Assembly (NCBI GenBank): GCA_009746045.1
Contig: RPFO01000059.1
Location: 2,588,068 to 2,650,067 of the forward strand
From: Mesostigma viride
Taxonomy: Eukaryota > Streptophyta > Mesostigmatophyceae > Mesostigmatales > Mesostigmataceae
Direction: 5' to 3'
DNA length: 62,000 nucleotides
Positions 22,695 to 32,270 of the stretch are shown here, in pieces. Numbering within the stretch: position 1 is the stretch's first letter; every line of letters begins with the position of its first letter. The notes beneath the pieces are model-generated. The model did no database searches, had not been told where the DNA came from, and saw nothing but the letters and a program-made list of their open reading frames with translations. Both the position numbers and the translations under genes were made by a program.

Positions 22695-25600
22695 CAGCTT
22701 GCTCCACTCCGTGCCGCGCTGCCCGTTGTGCCGGGCTGTTGTGCCGCCCCCTGGGACTGCGCTTCCTCTCGGCCCGCCCCCGGTCTCGCTGGGTCCCCTG
22801 CCGGGTCCCCACCGGGCCCCGGGGCCAGCTGCCTCCCCGACCCCTCGGCCGCCGCCCCCGGCCTCGTTGCCGGGGCCTGGGGTGGTCGCGGGAGCGCTGG
22901 CGAGTCCCCCTGGGAGGGGCGCCGGCGTTCTCGATCCCCCTCCGCTGGGGGTCTCCCCGGTGGGCACTGCCTCCTCCGTGGCCCCGGCGGGCATGCCGGG
23001 CGCTGGTCGGGTCGTGGTGCGCGCGCCTGCCGGCCCGGCTGGGGAGACGCCGCAGGCCCCACGTCCTGCCTTTGCTGGCGCCGCTCCCCGCCACTCAGCG
23101 CCCGCCGACGGCCTTCACCGGTGTGCCGTGCTGCTTCCCACGGGGTCCCCGTGTGCTGGTGTGTTCCACAACCGTAACCTCCTCTGCCAGCACCTTCGCG
23201 CTGTGCACCCCGATCTCGGCGCGGCGGATCTGCAGGCCATGAGCTGTTACCGGTGCCCGGAAGCTCACTGCCAGCGGGTGTACTCCATTCACGGGCGCGC
23301 TCAGCACGCGCGCGCCTGTGTTGCTCAACGGCCCCTCAACCGGCCAGCAGTCCCGGCCCCCTCCCCCCTCCCGCCTCGGCTCCCACCGGCTCCCAGCCCC
23401 CGCCGCCCGACTACTCGGCCAGTTGGCGTTGGCTTGACACGGTTCCCTGGGATGCATGCGCCATCAACCCGACGTCTACCCTGACCGACCTCCCCCACCG
23501 CGCGCGTAGCCTTTTCGCGCAATGTGCAATCGTTTCTCTCCGGCGCATGCACGCCGCTCCGGACGACCCGCTGGGCTTTAAACTGCACATGGTGACCCCC
23601 CGCCTGCTCCTCACCCCTCTCGGGCGTGGTGTGCGCGGCCTCCAGGGTGCGGTTATTGCCCGTTGCCGACGCTTTCTGCAGGGGGACTGGGAGGGGCTGT
23701 TTGGCGTGCCGCCCCCGCGCACGGCCCGGCTGTCGGGGGAGGTCAACTTCGAGCGGGTGGCCGCCGACGTCATCCGCCTCGTCCGCGAGGGGCAGCTCAG
23801 CCGGGCCATGACCCGCTTGGAAATGGCCAAGCTGGCCCCCGCCAATGCGGCTACCCTGGCGGCCTTGGAGGCTCTTCACCCTGCGGAGCCCGGATTCCAG
23901 CTGCCCGTGCCGGACCCCCTGCCGGCCCCCCTCCGGCTGGACCGCGACTGCTTCCTGGAGGTGATGCGTGCGGTCCCGCGGGCTTCCTCTACCGGGCCGT
24001 CGGGCTGGCGCTACGAGCACTTGGAGGTCCTGGTGGGGCATGGGGGCGAGGACATTCTCTTTGACACCCTCATTGACCTGGCGGCTGGTCGCGTTCCTCC
24101 CGCTGCGCGCGAGTGGTTAGCGGGCGCTCGCCTCCTCGCTCTGCTCAAGGGTGTCTTGCCCCCCCCGAGGGCAAGGTGCGCCCGATCGCCTGCGGTGAGG
24201 TGCTCCGCAAGCTCGTGGGCAAAGTGATCTGCCGCCAAAAGGCGCCCGAGCTCCGTGCCTTTTTCTGCCCGCCCCTCGCAGCGGGTGAGACCTCGGTGGC
24301 GGCCCAGCTGGGGGTGACGACTCCAGGCGGGGCGGATATCCTCATCCATTCGGTGCAGGCCTACCTCGAGGCCCACCCCACCCACGCTGTCGTCAAGGTC
24401 GACTGCCACAACGCGTTCAACAGTCTGTCCCGCGCCAGCATGTTTGCGGCCGTCATGGAGTCCTTCGAGGACTTGTACGCTTGGACAGCCGTGTGCTACG
24501 GCCAGCCCGGCCAACTGGTTCACATCATGGAGGACGGCACTCGCGGCGGCCTGCTGTCGCGGTCGGGCACCCAGCAAGGGGACCCCCTGGGACCCCTGTA
24601 CTTTGCCGCCCCCCTCCAGGGTTGCCTCCAAGCGGTCCATGCTGCCCACCCGGCGGTCGCTATTCAGGCCTACTTGGATGATATCTACCTTCTGGGCCCT
24701 GTGCCGGACACCACCGCGGCTCTGCTGGCACTGCAGACCGCGGTGGCCGACATCAACCTCCAGTTGACCCTGGCCAAGTGCGCGGTGTACTCGCCCCAAG
24801 GTGATTGCTCCGGCTTTCCGCCCCAGCTCTTGGGCCGGGACGAGCGCCTCCATGGGTTGGATGTCCTCGGCGTTCCGGTTGGCGACCCCGCGTTTGTCAT
24901 CGATGCTCTGCGGGCCGCCCTCGAGGCACGCACTGAGGTACTGCCCTTGATTGCGCGCCTTCATGATTCGCAGACCAAGGGTCTGCTTCTGTGGTTTTGC
25001 GCTCACCCTCGCGTCGTTCACTGGCTCCGGGGCGCTCTTCCGGCTCAGGTCCGGCTGGCCGCCGAGGGCCACGACGAACGCATCCAGTCGGCCTTGGCGC
25101 AGCTGGTCCCGGGCCCCGACCTCCCGCCACATGCTATTCGCATTGCCTCCCTGCCTGCACGGATGGGTGGCTGCGGTCTGACTCGTGCCGCCCGGCTGGC
25201 CCCAGCAGCATTTTTGGGCTCCGTCGCTCAGTCGTGGGCGGAAAGCTGCCGGCTCCTGCCCCTTTTGGCAACGGCAGCGCCTGACCTCCTGGACCCCAGC
25301 AGCCCTTTGCCCTTCGTCACCGCCATCCAGGAGGCCTATGCTGAGATCCAGCAGGCCTGTTCTCCCGTCCGTGCCGCTCAGGCGGTACAGCGCCACCTCC
25401 CTCGCGGCACTCCCTCGGTCGCCTCCGTTCAATCTCCCGCCGCATTCCCTGCTCGCGTCATCGATAAACACCAGAAAACCTACGCGGGTATTCTGCACAC
25501 GGCTGATTGGATTGCTCTTTTCGCGGACCTCAACGCCCAGGGACGTGCGTGGCTGTTCTCGCTTTCCTTGCGGAGTGTGGGCTCGGCGTACCTTCGTGCT

Positions 25601-26456
25601 CTTCCCATGGCCCCCCCATTCGCCTTGGCTCCCAGCCACTACTCGGTGGCGCTCCGGCACCAGCTATTTGCCCCGCAGCCTCTTGTTCCGGCCGGGCGGC
25701 CTTGTGGTAGCTGTGGGCAGCCGCTGGATCCCACGGGGACTCACTACCTTGCCTGCATGGGGGGCCAACAGAATCAGAATTGGTATTTGTATTTGCACAC
25801 TGTCCTCCTGACGGTGGTGCTCGCCATGATTCGGTCGGTTTTCCCCCACGCGAACATCCGGTCCGAGGATGCGGATGGCGCTGCCTTCTATTCCCCCAAC
25901 CACCGGCCTGACATCGTGGTGCTGGACTTTGAGGGGGGTGGCCGGCATCTGCTTATTGACGTTTCGGTGGCGCGGCCCTTGGCTCTTAGCCACGTGGCTG
26001 GGGCCTCCCTCACGGCAGGTTACACGGCGGACCGGGCGGAGCGGGCCAAGCTCCTGGCCTACGGCGACGTCGGGCACCATCGTGTGGTGCCCTTTGTCCT
26101 GGAGGAGTTTGGGGCCATGGGGCCCCTGACCTCCGCCTTCTTCAAGGAGTGTTGCCGGCTCCGGGAGGACCGGCTGGACCTGGAGGGCCAGCGGGCCCCA
26201 TGGTCGGCGCGGACCTGGACGTCATATTGGCGTCAGCGCTTGTCGGTGGCGCTGACTCGGGCCATGGCTGACATCATGCTCCGCCGTACGCGGGCTGATT
26301 TTGCGGTGCAGCAGGGCTATTAGGTTCCTCCCGTTAGGCGTTTCCATTGGTCTTATCGTAGTATAGAGCTTTGACATGGCTCTGTATATAGGTTTATAGC
26401 TGGGCGTTTGCTTTGGTTTGAGTGATTTCACTCTGCTGTAAGTAATTATATTTTTA
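22695..26456 (+). mobile_element. Nearly complete LINE with restriction-like endonuclease
   Basis: Non-LTR retrotransposon bounded by a 21-bp direct repeat (22674-22694 and 26457-26477), read as target-site duplication. The coding region order is N-terminal zinc fingers, reverse transcriptase, a CCHC knuckle and a C-terminal restriction-like endonuclease, the R2/NeSL-type layout; no APE endonuclease is seen. After the stop codon at 26323 a ~130 bp 3' tail ends TTTTTAAT, directly at an (AT)n tract of the target. The element is inserted in the satellite at the start of an octamer array. It is the only long copy here. Confidence 0.8.
22697..26323 (+). CDS. LINE polyprotein: zinc fingers, RT, CCHC, RLE (two frame breaks)
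   Basis: Three overlapping frames form one protein. Frame 1 to ~23370: paired CCHH-type fingers (HRCAVLLPTGSPCAGVF region, then CYRCPEAHC...HARAC). Frame 2 to ~24165: thumb-like region after SASWRWLDTVPWDA. Frame 3 to 26323: RT blocks GKVRPIACGEVLRKLV, VVKVDCHNAFNS, SGTQQGDPLGP and the catalytic AYLDDIYLLG, then CGSCGQPLDPTGTHYLAC, then RLE residues RPDIVVLDF, LLIDVSVARP and K-x4-Y-like RAKLLAYGD. Breaks lie at C-rich runs (near 23365 and the C8 at 24159-24166), both in the -1 sense. No clear ATG could be chosen. Provides nicking and target-primed reverse transcription. Either mildly damaged or miscalled at homopolymers. Confidence 0.75.
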
Positions 26457-26466
26457 ATATATATTT

Positions 26467-26552
26467 GAGGTGTGCCGGTGTGCCGGTGTGCCGGTGTGCC
26501 GGTGTGCCGGTGTGCCGGTGTGCCGGTGTGCCGGTGTGCCGGTGTGCCGGCC
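26467..26552. repeat. Octamer array (GTGTGCCG)n
   Basis: About ten copies of the 8-bp unit GTGTGCCG beginning at TTTGAGGTG. It is the right-hand part of the satellite unit split by the LINE. The following CCGGCCGCCGACG marks the end of the array. Confidence 0.9.
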
Positions 26553-26597
26553 GCCGACGAACTTTTTTTTCCTCAAAGACTTTAGTTGAAACTTTAA

Positions 26598-27230
26598 ATG
26601 CATGAAAATGCAACTTTCAAAACTGAAGTACAACTTGAAAAATGTAGTACAATTCCAGGTGTGCTTAGGGTCACCGCCCAGGCGGTGAAGTACATCGCCG
26701 CCCAGCCGGCGCCTGCTGGCCCGGCCGGCGATGCTCCCTCCACCTGGGCAGACTTGCTTAAGCAGCACACCACCTCCACCACCTCCACCATCTCGGCACA
26801 ACTCAAGCAACAAGCCCTCGACCTTCGCGAGGAAGCCGACATCGCCCGGCGCAGCCACAATGTCATCGTCAAGCACTTCGACCAGCCGGCAGGTGAGACC
26901 TCCACGAGCCTTCTTGAGGCATGTAAGCGCGCCATTTTTGCCCCCATGTTACTCACTGGTGAGCTGGACATGTCGGCTGTCCGCCTCCCCCGCGCGCGGG
27001 GGAAGGCTGGCCCGGCACCCGTGCTCCTCACCTTTAAGTACATGGCGGACAAGCTGGCGTTCCTTAAATGCCGCAAGAAGCTCTCGGAGACTCGCTTCAC
27101 GCTGGACGACGACTTGACCCTGGCCCAGCAACAGCGGCGACGCGAGCTATGCATGGCCGACCTACCTTCAGCTCCGGCAGAGCGCAAGGGGGAAGCCGGT
27201 ATACTGGAGGGGGGCGGTCATCCACGTTGA
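26598..27230 (+). pseudogene. L1-type ORF1 protein fragment
   Basis: An open frame of 210 codons with ARSHNVIVKHF-type central sequence, then APVLLTFKYMADKLAFLKC and TRFTLDDDLTLAQQQRRREL. It is the same ORF1 family as 19462-20103 but diverged. An upstream ATG at 26598 lies in sequence that looks non-coding; the recognisable family part starts near 26656. It again directly follows an octamer array and lacks any ORF2 partner. Confidence 0.5.
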
Positions 27231-27285
27231 CCACAAGCCCTGGCAGCCCCCTCCTGCCACCTCAGACTAGGAATATATATACCAG

Positions 27286-27956
27286 CGTTTGTATTTGCAC
27301 ACTGTCCTCCTGACGGTGGTGCTCGCCATGATTCGGTCGGTTTTCCCCCACGCGAACATCCGGTCCGAGGATGCAGATGGCGCTGCCTTCTATTCCCCCA
27401 ACCACCGGCCTGACATCGTGGTGCTGGACTTTGAGGGGGGTGGCCGGCATCTGCTTATTGACGTTTCGGTGGCGCGGCCCTTGGCTCCTAGCCACGTGGC
27501 TGGGGCCTCCCTCACGGCAGGTTACACGGCGGACCGGGCGGAGCGGGCCAAGCTCCTGGCCTACGGCGACGTCGGGCACCATCGTGTGGTGCCCTTTGTC
27601 CTGGAGGAGTTTGGGGCCATGGGGCCCCTGACCTCCGCCTTCTTCAAGGAGTGTTGCCGGCTCCGGGAGGACCGGCTGGACCTGGAGGGCCAGCGGGCCC
27701 CATGGTCGGCGCGGACCTGGACGTCATATTGGCGTCAGCGCTTGTCGGTGGCGCTGACTCGGGCCATGGCTGACATCATGCTCCGCCGTACGCGGGCTGA
27801 TTTTGCGGTGCAGCAGGGCTATTAGGTTCCTCCCGTTAGGCGTTTCCATTGGTCTTATCGTAGTATAGAGCTTTGACATGGCTCTGTATATAGGTTTATC
27901 GCTGGGCGTTTGCTTTGGTTTGAGTTATTTCACTCTGCTGTAAGTAATTATATTTT
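27286..27956 (+). mobile_element. 5'-truncated LINE copy 2
   Basis: Starting within the endonuclease domain, this is near-identical to 25785-26456 of the long copy, with a few base differences (for example GCTCCTAGCC for GCTCTTAGCC). The 178-residue frame 27289-27825 keeps RPDIVVLDF and LLIDVSVARP. It ends in the same TTTTTAAT tail at an (AT)n tract. Confidence 0.88.
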
Positions 27957-27965
27957 TAATATATA

Positions 27966-29903
27966 TATTAAAAATATAATTACTTACAGCAGAGTGAAAT
28001 CACTCAAACCAAAGCAAACGCCCAGCTATAAACCTATATACAGAGCCATGTCAAAGCTCTATACTACGAAGTACGATAAGACCAATGGAAACGCCTAACG
28101 GGAGGAACCTAATAGCCCTGCTGCACCGCAAAATCAGCCCGCGTACGGCGGAGCATGATGTCCGCCATGGCCCGAGTCAGCGCCACCGACAAGCGCTGAC
28201 GCCAATATGACGTCCAGGTCCGCGCCGACCATGGGGCCCGCTGGCCCTCCAGGTCCAGCCGGTCCTCCCGGAGCCGGCAACACTCCTTGAAGAAGGCGGA
28301 GGTCAGGGGCCCCATGGCCCCAAACTCCTCCAGGACAAAGGGCACCACACGATGGTGCCCGACGTCGCCGTAGGCCAGGAGCTTGGCCCGCTCCGCCCGG
28401 TCCGCCGTGTAACCTGCCGTGAGGGAGGCCCCAGCCACGTGGCTAAGAGCCAAGGGCCGCGCCACCGAAACGTCAATAAGCAGATGCCGGCCACCCCCCT
28501 CAAAGTCCAGCACCACGATGTCAGGCCGGTGGTTGGGGGAATAGAAGGCAGCGCCATCCGCATCCTCGGACCGGATGTTCGCGTGGGGGAAAACCGACCG
28601 AATCATGGCGAGCACCACCGTCAGGAGGACAGTGTGCAAATACAAATACCAATTCTGATTCTGTTGGCCCCCCATGCAGGCAAGGTAGTGAGTCCCCGTG
28701 GGATCCAGCGGCTGCCCACAGCTACCACAAGGCCGCCCGGCCGGAACAAGAGGCTGCGGGGCAAATAGCTGGTGCCGGAGCGCCACCGAGTAGTGGCTGG
28801 GAGCCAAGGCGAATGGGGGGGCCATGGGAAGAGCACGAAGGTACGCCGAGCCCACACTCCGCAAGGAAAGCGAGAACAGCCACGCACGTCCCTGGGCGTT
28901 GAGGTCCGCCGAAAAGAGCAATCCAATCAGCCGTGTGCAGAATACCCGCGTAGGTTTTCTGGTGTTTATCGATGACGCGAGCAGGGAATGCGGCGGGAGA
29001 TTGAACGGAGGCGACCGAGGGAGTGCCGCGAGGGAGGTGGCGCTGTACCGCCTGAGCGGCACGGACGGGAGAACAGGCCTGCTGGATCTCAGCATAGGCC
29101 TCCTGGATGGCGGTGACGAAGGGCAAAGGGCTGCTGGGGTCCAGGAGGTCAGGCGCTGCCGTTGCCAAAAGGGGCAGGAGCCGGCAGCTTTCCGCCCACG
29201 ACTGAGCGACGGAGCCCAAAAAGGCTGCTGGGGCCAGCCGGGCGGCACGAGTCAGACCGCAGCCACCCATCCGTGCAGGCAGGGAGGCAATGCGAATAGC
29301 ATGTGGCGGGAGGTCGGGGCCCGGGACCAGCTGCGCCAAGGCCGACTGGATGCGTTCGTCGTGGCCCTCGGCGGCCAGCCGGACCTGAGACGGAAGAGCG
29401 CCCCGGAGCCAGTGAACGACGCGAGGGTGAGCGCAAAACCACAGAAGCAGACCCTTGGTCTGCGAATCATGAAGGCGCGCAATCAAGGGCAGTACCTCAG
29501 TGCGTGCCTCGAGGGCGGCCCGCAGAGCATCGATGACAAACGCGGGGTCGCCAACCGGAACGCCGAGGACATCCAACCCATGGAGGCGCTCGTCCCGGCC
29601 CAAGAGCTGGGGCGGAAAGCCGGAGCAATCACCTTGGGGCGAGTACACCGCGCACTTGGCAAGGGTCAACTGGAGGTTGATGTCGGCCACCGCGGTCTGC
29701 AGTGCCAGCAGAGCCGCGGTGGTGTCCGGCACAGGGCCCAGCAGGTAGATATCATCCAAGTAGGCCTGAATAGCGACCGCCGGGTGGGCAGCATGGACCG
29801 CTTGGAGGCAACCCTGGAGGGGGGCGGCAAAGTACAGGGGTCCCAGGGGGTCCCCTTGCTGGGTGCCCGACCGCGACAGCAGGCCGCCGCGAGTGCCGTC
29901 CTT
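27966..29903 (-). mobile_element. 5'-truncated LINE copy 3, tail to tail with copy 2
   Basis: The minus strand carries the element from just after RT motif VDCHNAFNS (GTRGGLLSRSGTQQGDPL) through YLDD, CCHC and RLE to the 3' tail. Compared with copy 1 it has small indels: a frame change near 28915 splits the frame, so 28722-29902 and 28109-28930 are separate frames. Copies 2 and 3 meet at their 3' ends across a palindromic AT tract (27950-27977). The repeat ATATATATACCAG flanks the pair at 27273-27285 and 29907-29919. Confidence 0.88.
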
Positions 29904-29919
29904 AATATATATATACCAG

Positions 29920-30812
29920 TAGTGTAGATTAGTAAGGCTTAGCCTAGCATGTGGCCCCCGCGCATGTGCGCCCATAATGGCCCCCATGGATGATGCCTTC
30001 AACATTTAGCCATGCTTTGTCTATAATGGGACCCCCATGGATGTTGCATTAAGAATTTAGCCATGCTATGCCTATGCAGAGAGATGCTCTCTGCCGAGAA
30101 GCCATGCCCTAGTCTAGCCCTTGTATAGCCACGATGATCTTCCTCCCCCGTGCCAGGATCCCCCCCTTAGGCGGGTTGAACCTGAGACAGCATCGTGGTG
30201 CCGGTGCCCTGGTGCACCTAGAGCAAGGGTAGTTTACATTCCCACCCTTGCATGAAGTACTGAGCCTAGGATGTATTTAAAGCCATATGCCCCTTCTCAG
30301 GGATGTGTGCTACATTGACTCCCAACGGAGTGATGTTCCTTATTAATGAATTAATAATGATGTGCACTGAGTTTGAAGGTGTGGTATAGGCTGTCCGTAT
30401 TATAAAGCCTAGCACACAAAAATGTAAAATAAATGTTTCTCTTGGTGGGAAGGAACTCCAATGGACCAAAAACAAGAAATGTATTTGTTGAGCTTCGCTC
30501 ATTTTATATATGACGCGTGGACGGGCTCAAAGGGGACCGACCTGCCGTAGGTAGCGTAAGACTAGCGCTTGTCACGAATGTACTGCACCGGCCGGCTGTG
30601 TTGTGCCGAGGCTGAGTGTGGTTCCGGAGTGCAGGCCTAGGTAGCTTCTAACGTATGTCACTAGACCTTGTTACCTGCGCCAGCGGCCAGGCGTGGCGCA
30701 ACTGTGATGGGCAGTCAGTACACCATGTACTGTACCTGCGCCAGCCGGCAGGCCTGCGTGGCGCAATGTGAATGATAGTCAGTACTTAAGAGTGGTGTAG
30801 GGGACGTAGGGA
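29920..30812. other. Repeat-derived spacer
   Basis: No gene. A ~45 bp block around CCCCCATGGATG...ATTTAGCCATGC is tandemly duplicated at about 29980-30070. A 133-bp segment at 30352-30484 recurs on the far side of the gypsy element (listed separately). GCGCCAGCCGGCAGGC-like motifs repeat near 30680 and 30740. Confidence 0.5.
30352..30484. repeat. Direct repeat X, left copy
   Basis: About 95% identical by eye to 41855-41984, in the same orientation. It contains ATGTAAAATAAATG, a possible polyadenylation signal context. The copies lie 330 bp left and 100 bp right of the gypsy element, outside its target duplication, so they are not its terminal repeats. They may be ends of an older element into which it inserted. 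Confidence 0.7.
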
Positions 30813-30816
30813 GGCC

Positions 30817-31943
30817 TGTCGCGCGCCGTTCCGATTCGCACGAGTATCGGCTTTACGCGGGGCCGCCACGCGGCCGGCCCGGGGGACGAGGCGAGGCAGC
30901 TATAGGCATTGCGCGTGTGCGAGTTGTTACGCCTTTGGCATTTGGGCCTTACGGGAGCAACGCATGCGCCGTAGTGCGACGCGCAGCACTGGGAGTTGAC
31001 AGCGGTACTGACATGCGTCACCAGGAGGTCAGTGCCAACGCTGGCAAGCAGCACGCACTGGCTGCTGGACTACAACACGGACCAAGCTAGGCTGCCAGCC
31101 TGGCAATTATGCTTTATCGTGCAGGCTGAACATGCACGTGCACGCAAGCTGGCGCGTTATTGATCTCGAGAACTGTCCGCTGCAGGTAGATAATGTCGTG
31201 CAATATTGGCATTGATATTCGGCAGGCTGGCAAGCCGCTTTTGTGAATGCGACGAGGCAGCTTTTCTCGTCAGGGCCAGCTAGTTGTCGTACATGCTTGG
31301 TTGGTGATATAGTTGTTTGGCAAGCTCAGGGGTCGGCAAGTCGACACTGGAGTGATCTGCGACAAGGACATTTTGTCGTCTGGGATTTCTGGCCTACCCA
31401 GGTTGTCTAGTTGATTTTGTCGTCTAAAGAGAAAGTGCTAGATGATATGTTTCATATGCGGAACAGGGAGTCGTTGCAGACAACGACTTAGGATTTTGTG
31501 TACTTTTAGGTCTTGGTGCTGACCAAAGCCGAGTGCCACGGAGTAGCTTTGGTGTAATTGAAGCAGTATGGACGACAAAGCGGTTGTCGTCAGGATCAGA
31601 TACTGAGCGTGGCTACGTGGTAAGGCTGACGCAAGATATTGCGTAAGTGTGAGGCATTCATTGGGATAAGTGTGTGTTTCCACCAGGGCGTTGGATGTAG
31701 CTCTGTGTGGATCCTTGAACTCTGTCTTGGTCATGGTGGTGCGTGGCAAGTGTGGCCAGCCCTCCTTTCTTTCATCGAGCCCAGCCATTGCTGAAACAGA
31801 GCTGCCAAGTTAGGTAGAGTATTGGTAATAAAAACGTTATTTCATTTGCAACAAAGAACACAGTGTGAAGCCTAACCTAGTCATACCTCACTCTCAGGTC
31901 TCACCTTTTTGAGAAGTGCAGTTGGCACTGGCTTCTCGTCTTA
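30817..31943 (+). repeat. Terminal repeat A1 (1,127 bp)
   Basis: Begins TGTCGCGCGCCG and ends CTTCTCGTCTTA, after which the sequence differs from A2. It matches 40488-41614 over its full length. It should contain the promoter; candidate operator-like palindromes lie at 31469-31591. Unlike A2 it is not followed by a B segment. Confidence 0.93.
31469..31591 (+). promoter_or_regulatory. Paired TCGT-core palindromes in the A repeat
   Basis: AGTCGTTG-N4-CAACGACT at 31469-31488 and GACGACAA-N5-TTGTCGTC at 31571-31591 are perfect inverted repeats, repeated identically in A2 (41140-41159 and 41242-41262). Further single TTGTCGTC-type copies occur at ~31288, 31373 and 31418. The spacing fits dimeric regulator sites or RNA hairpins. 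Function is inferred. Confidence 0.4.
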
Positions 31944-32270
31944 TCCACACAGAGCTAGACTGAGAGTTGGTAGGTAAGCTTGGTCAAGGCTGAGGCCTCT
32001 TCCTGAATACTAGGAATAGAGGTAAAGCTGGCTGTGCAAGGCTGTCAAGGCAGGCAGCTTGCAAGAAGGTCCTGAAGCAGCATTGGTTTTCAGCTTTCAG
32101 GCAATTGTTTTCTTTCTCCTTGCCCTTGCATCTGGTGTGGTGCCAGCAAGTTGAAGGGGCCAAGTGGTGGCCCCTGTGGTGCATACTGATTTTGCACTAC
32201 GTCTGCTCACTCTGTAGCCCACTGATTGGTTGCAGAAACGGTGCTCACGAGAGCACAAGCACGAAGCTTG

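Noticed and set aside
24011-25660. A 549-codon frame antisense to the LINE
   Set aside because: Shadow of the reverse-transcriptase/endonuclease frame caused by high GC3; no family resemblance, while the plus strand has all catalytic motifs. The same applies to 28824-29927.
27286-29903. Twin-priming inversion of a single LINE
   Set aside because: Twin priming joins two internal points with one 3' end at the target; here two 3' ends meet in the centre and overlap in content, which needs two insertions.
31438-31788. A 116-codon antisense frame present in both A repeats
   Set aside because: Present twice only because A1 and A2 are identical; composition does not look coding and it overlaps the palindrome cluster.
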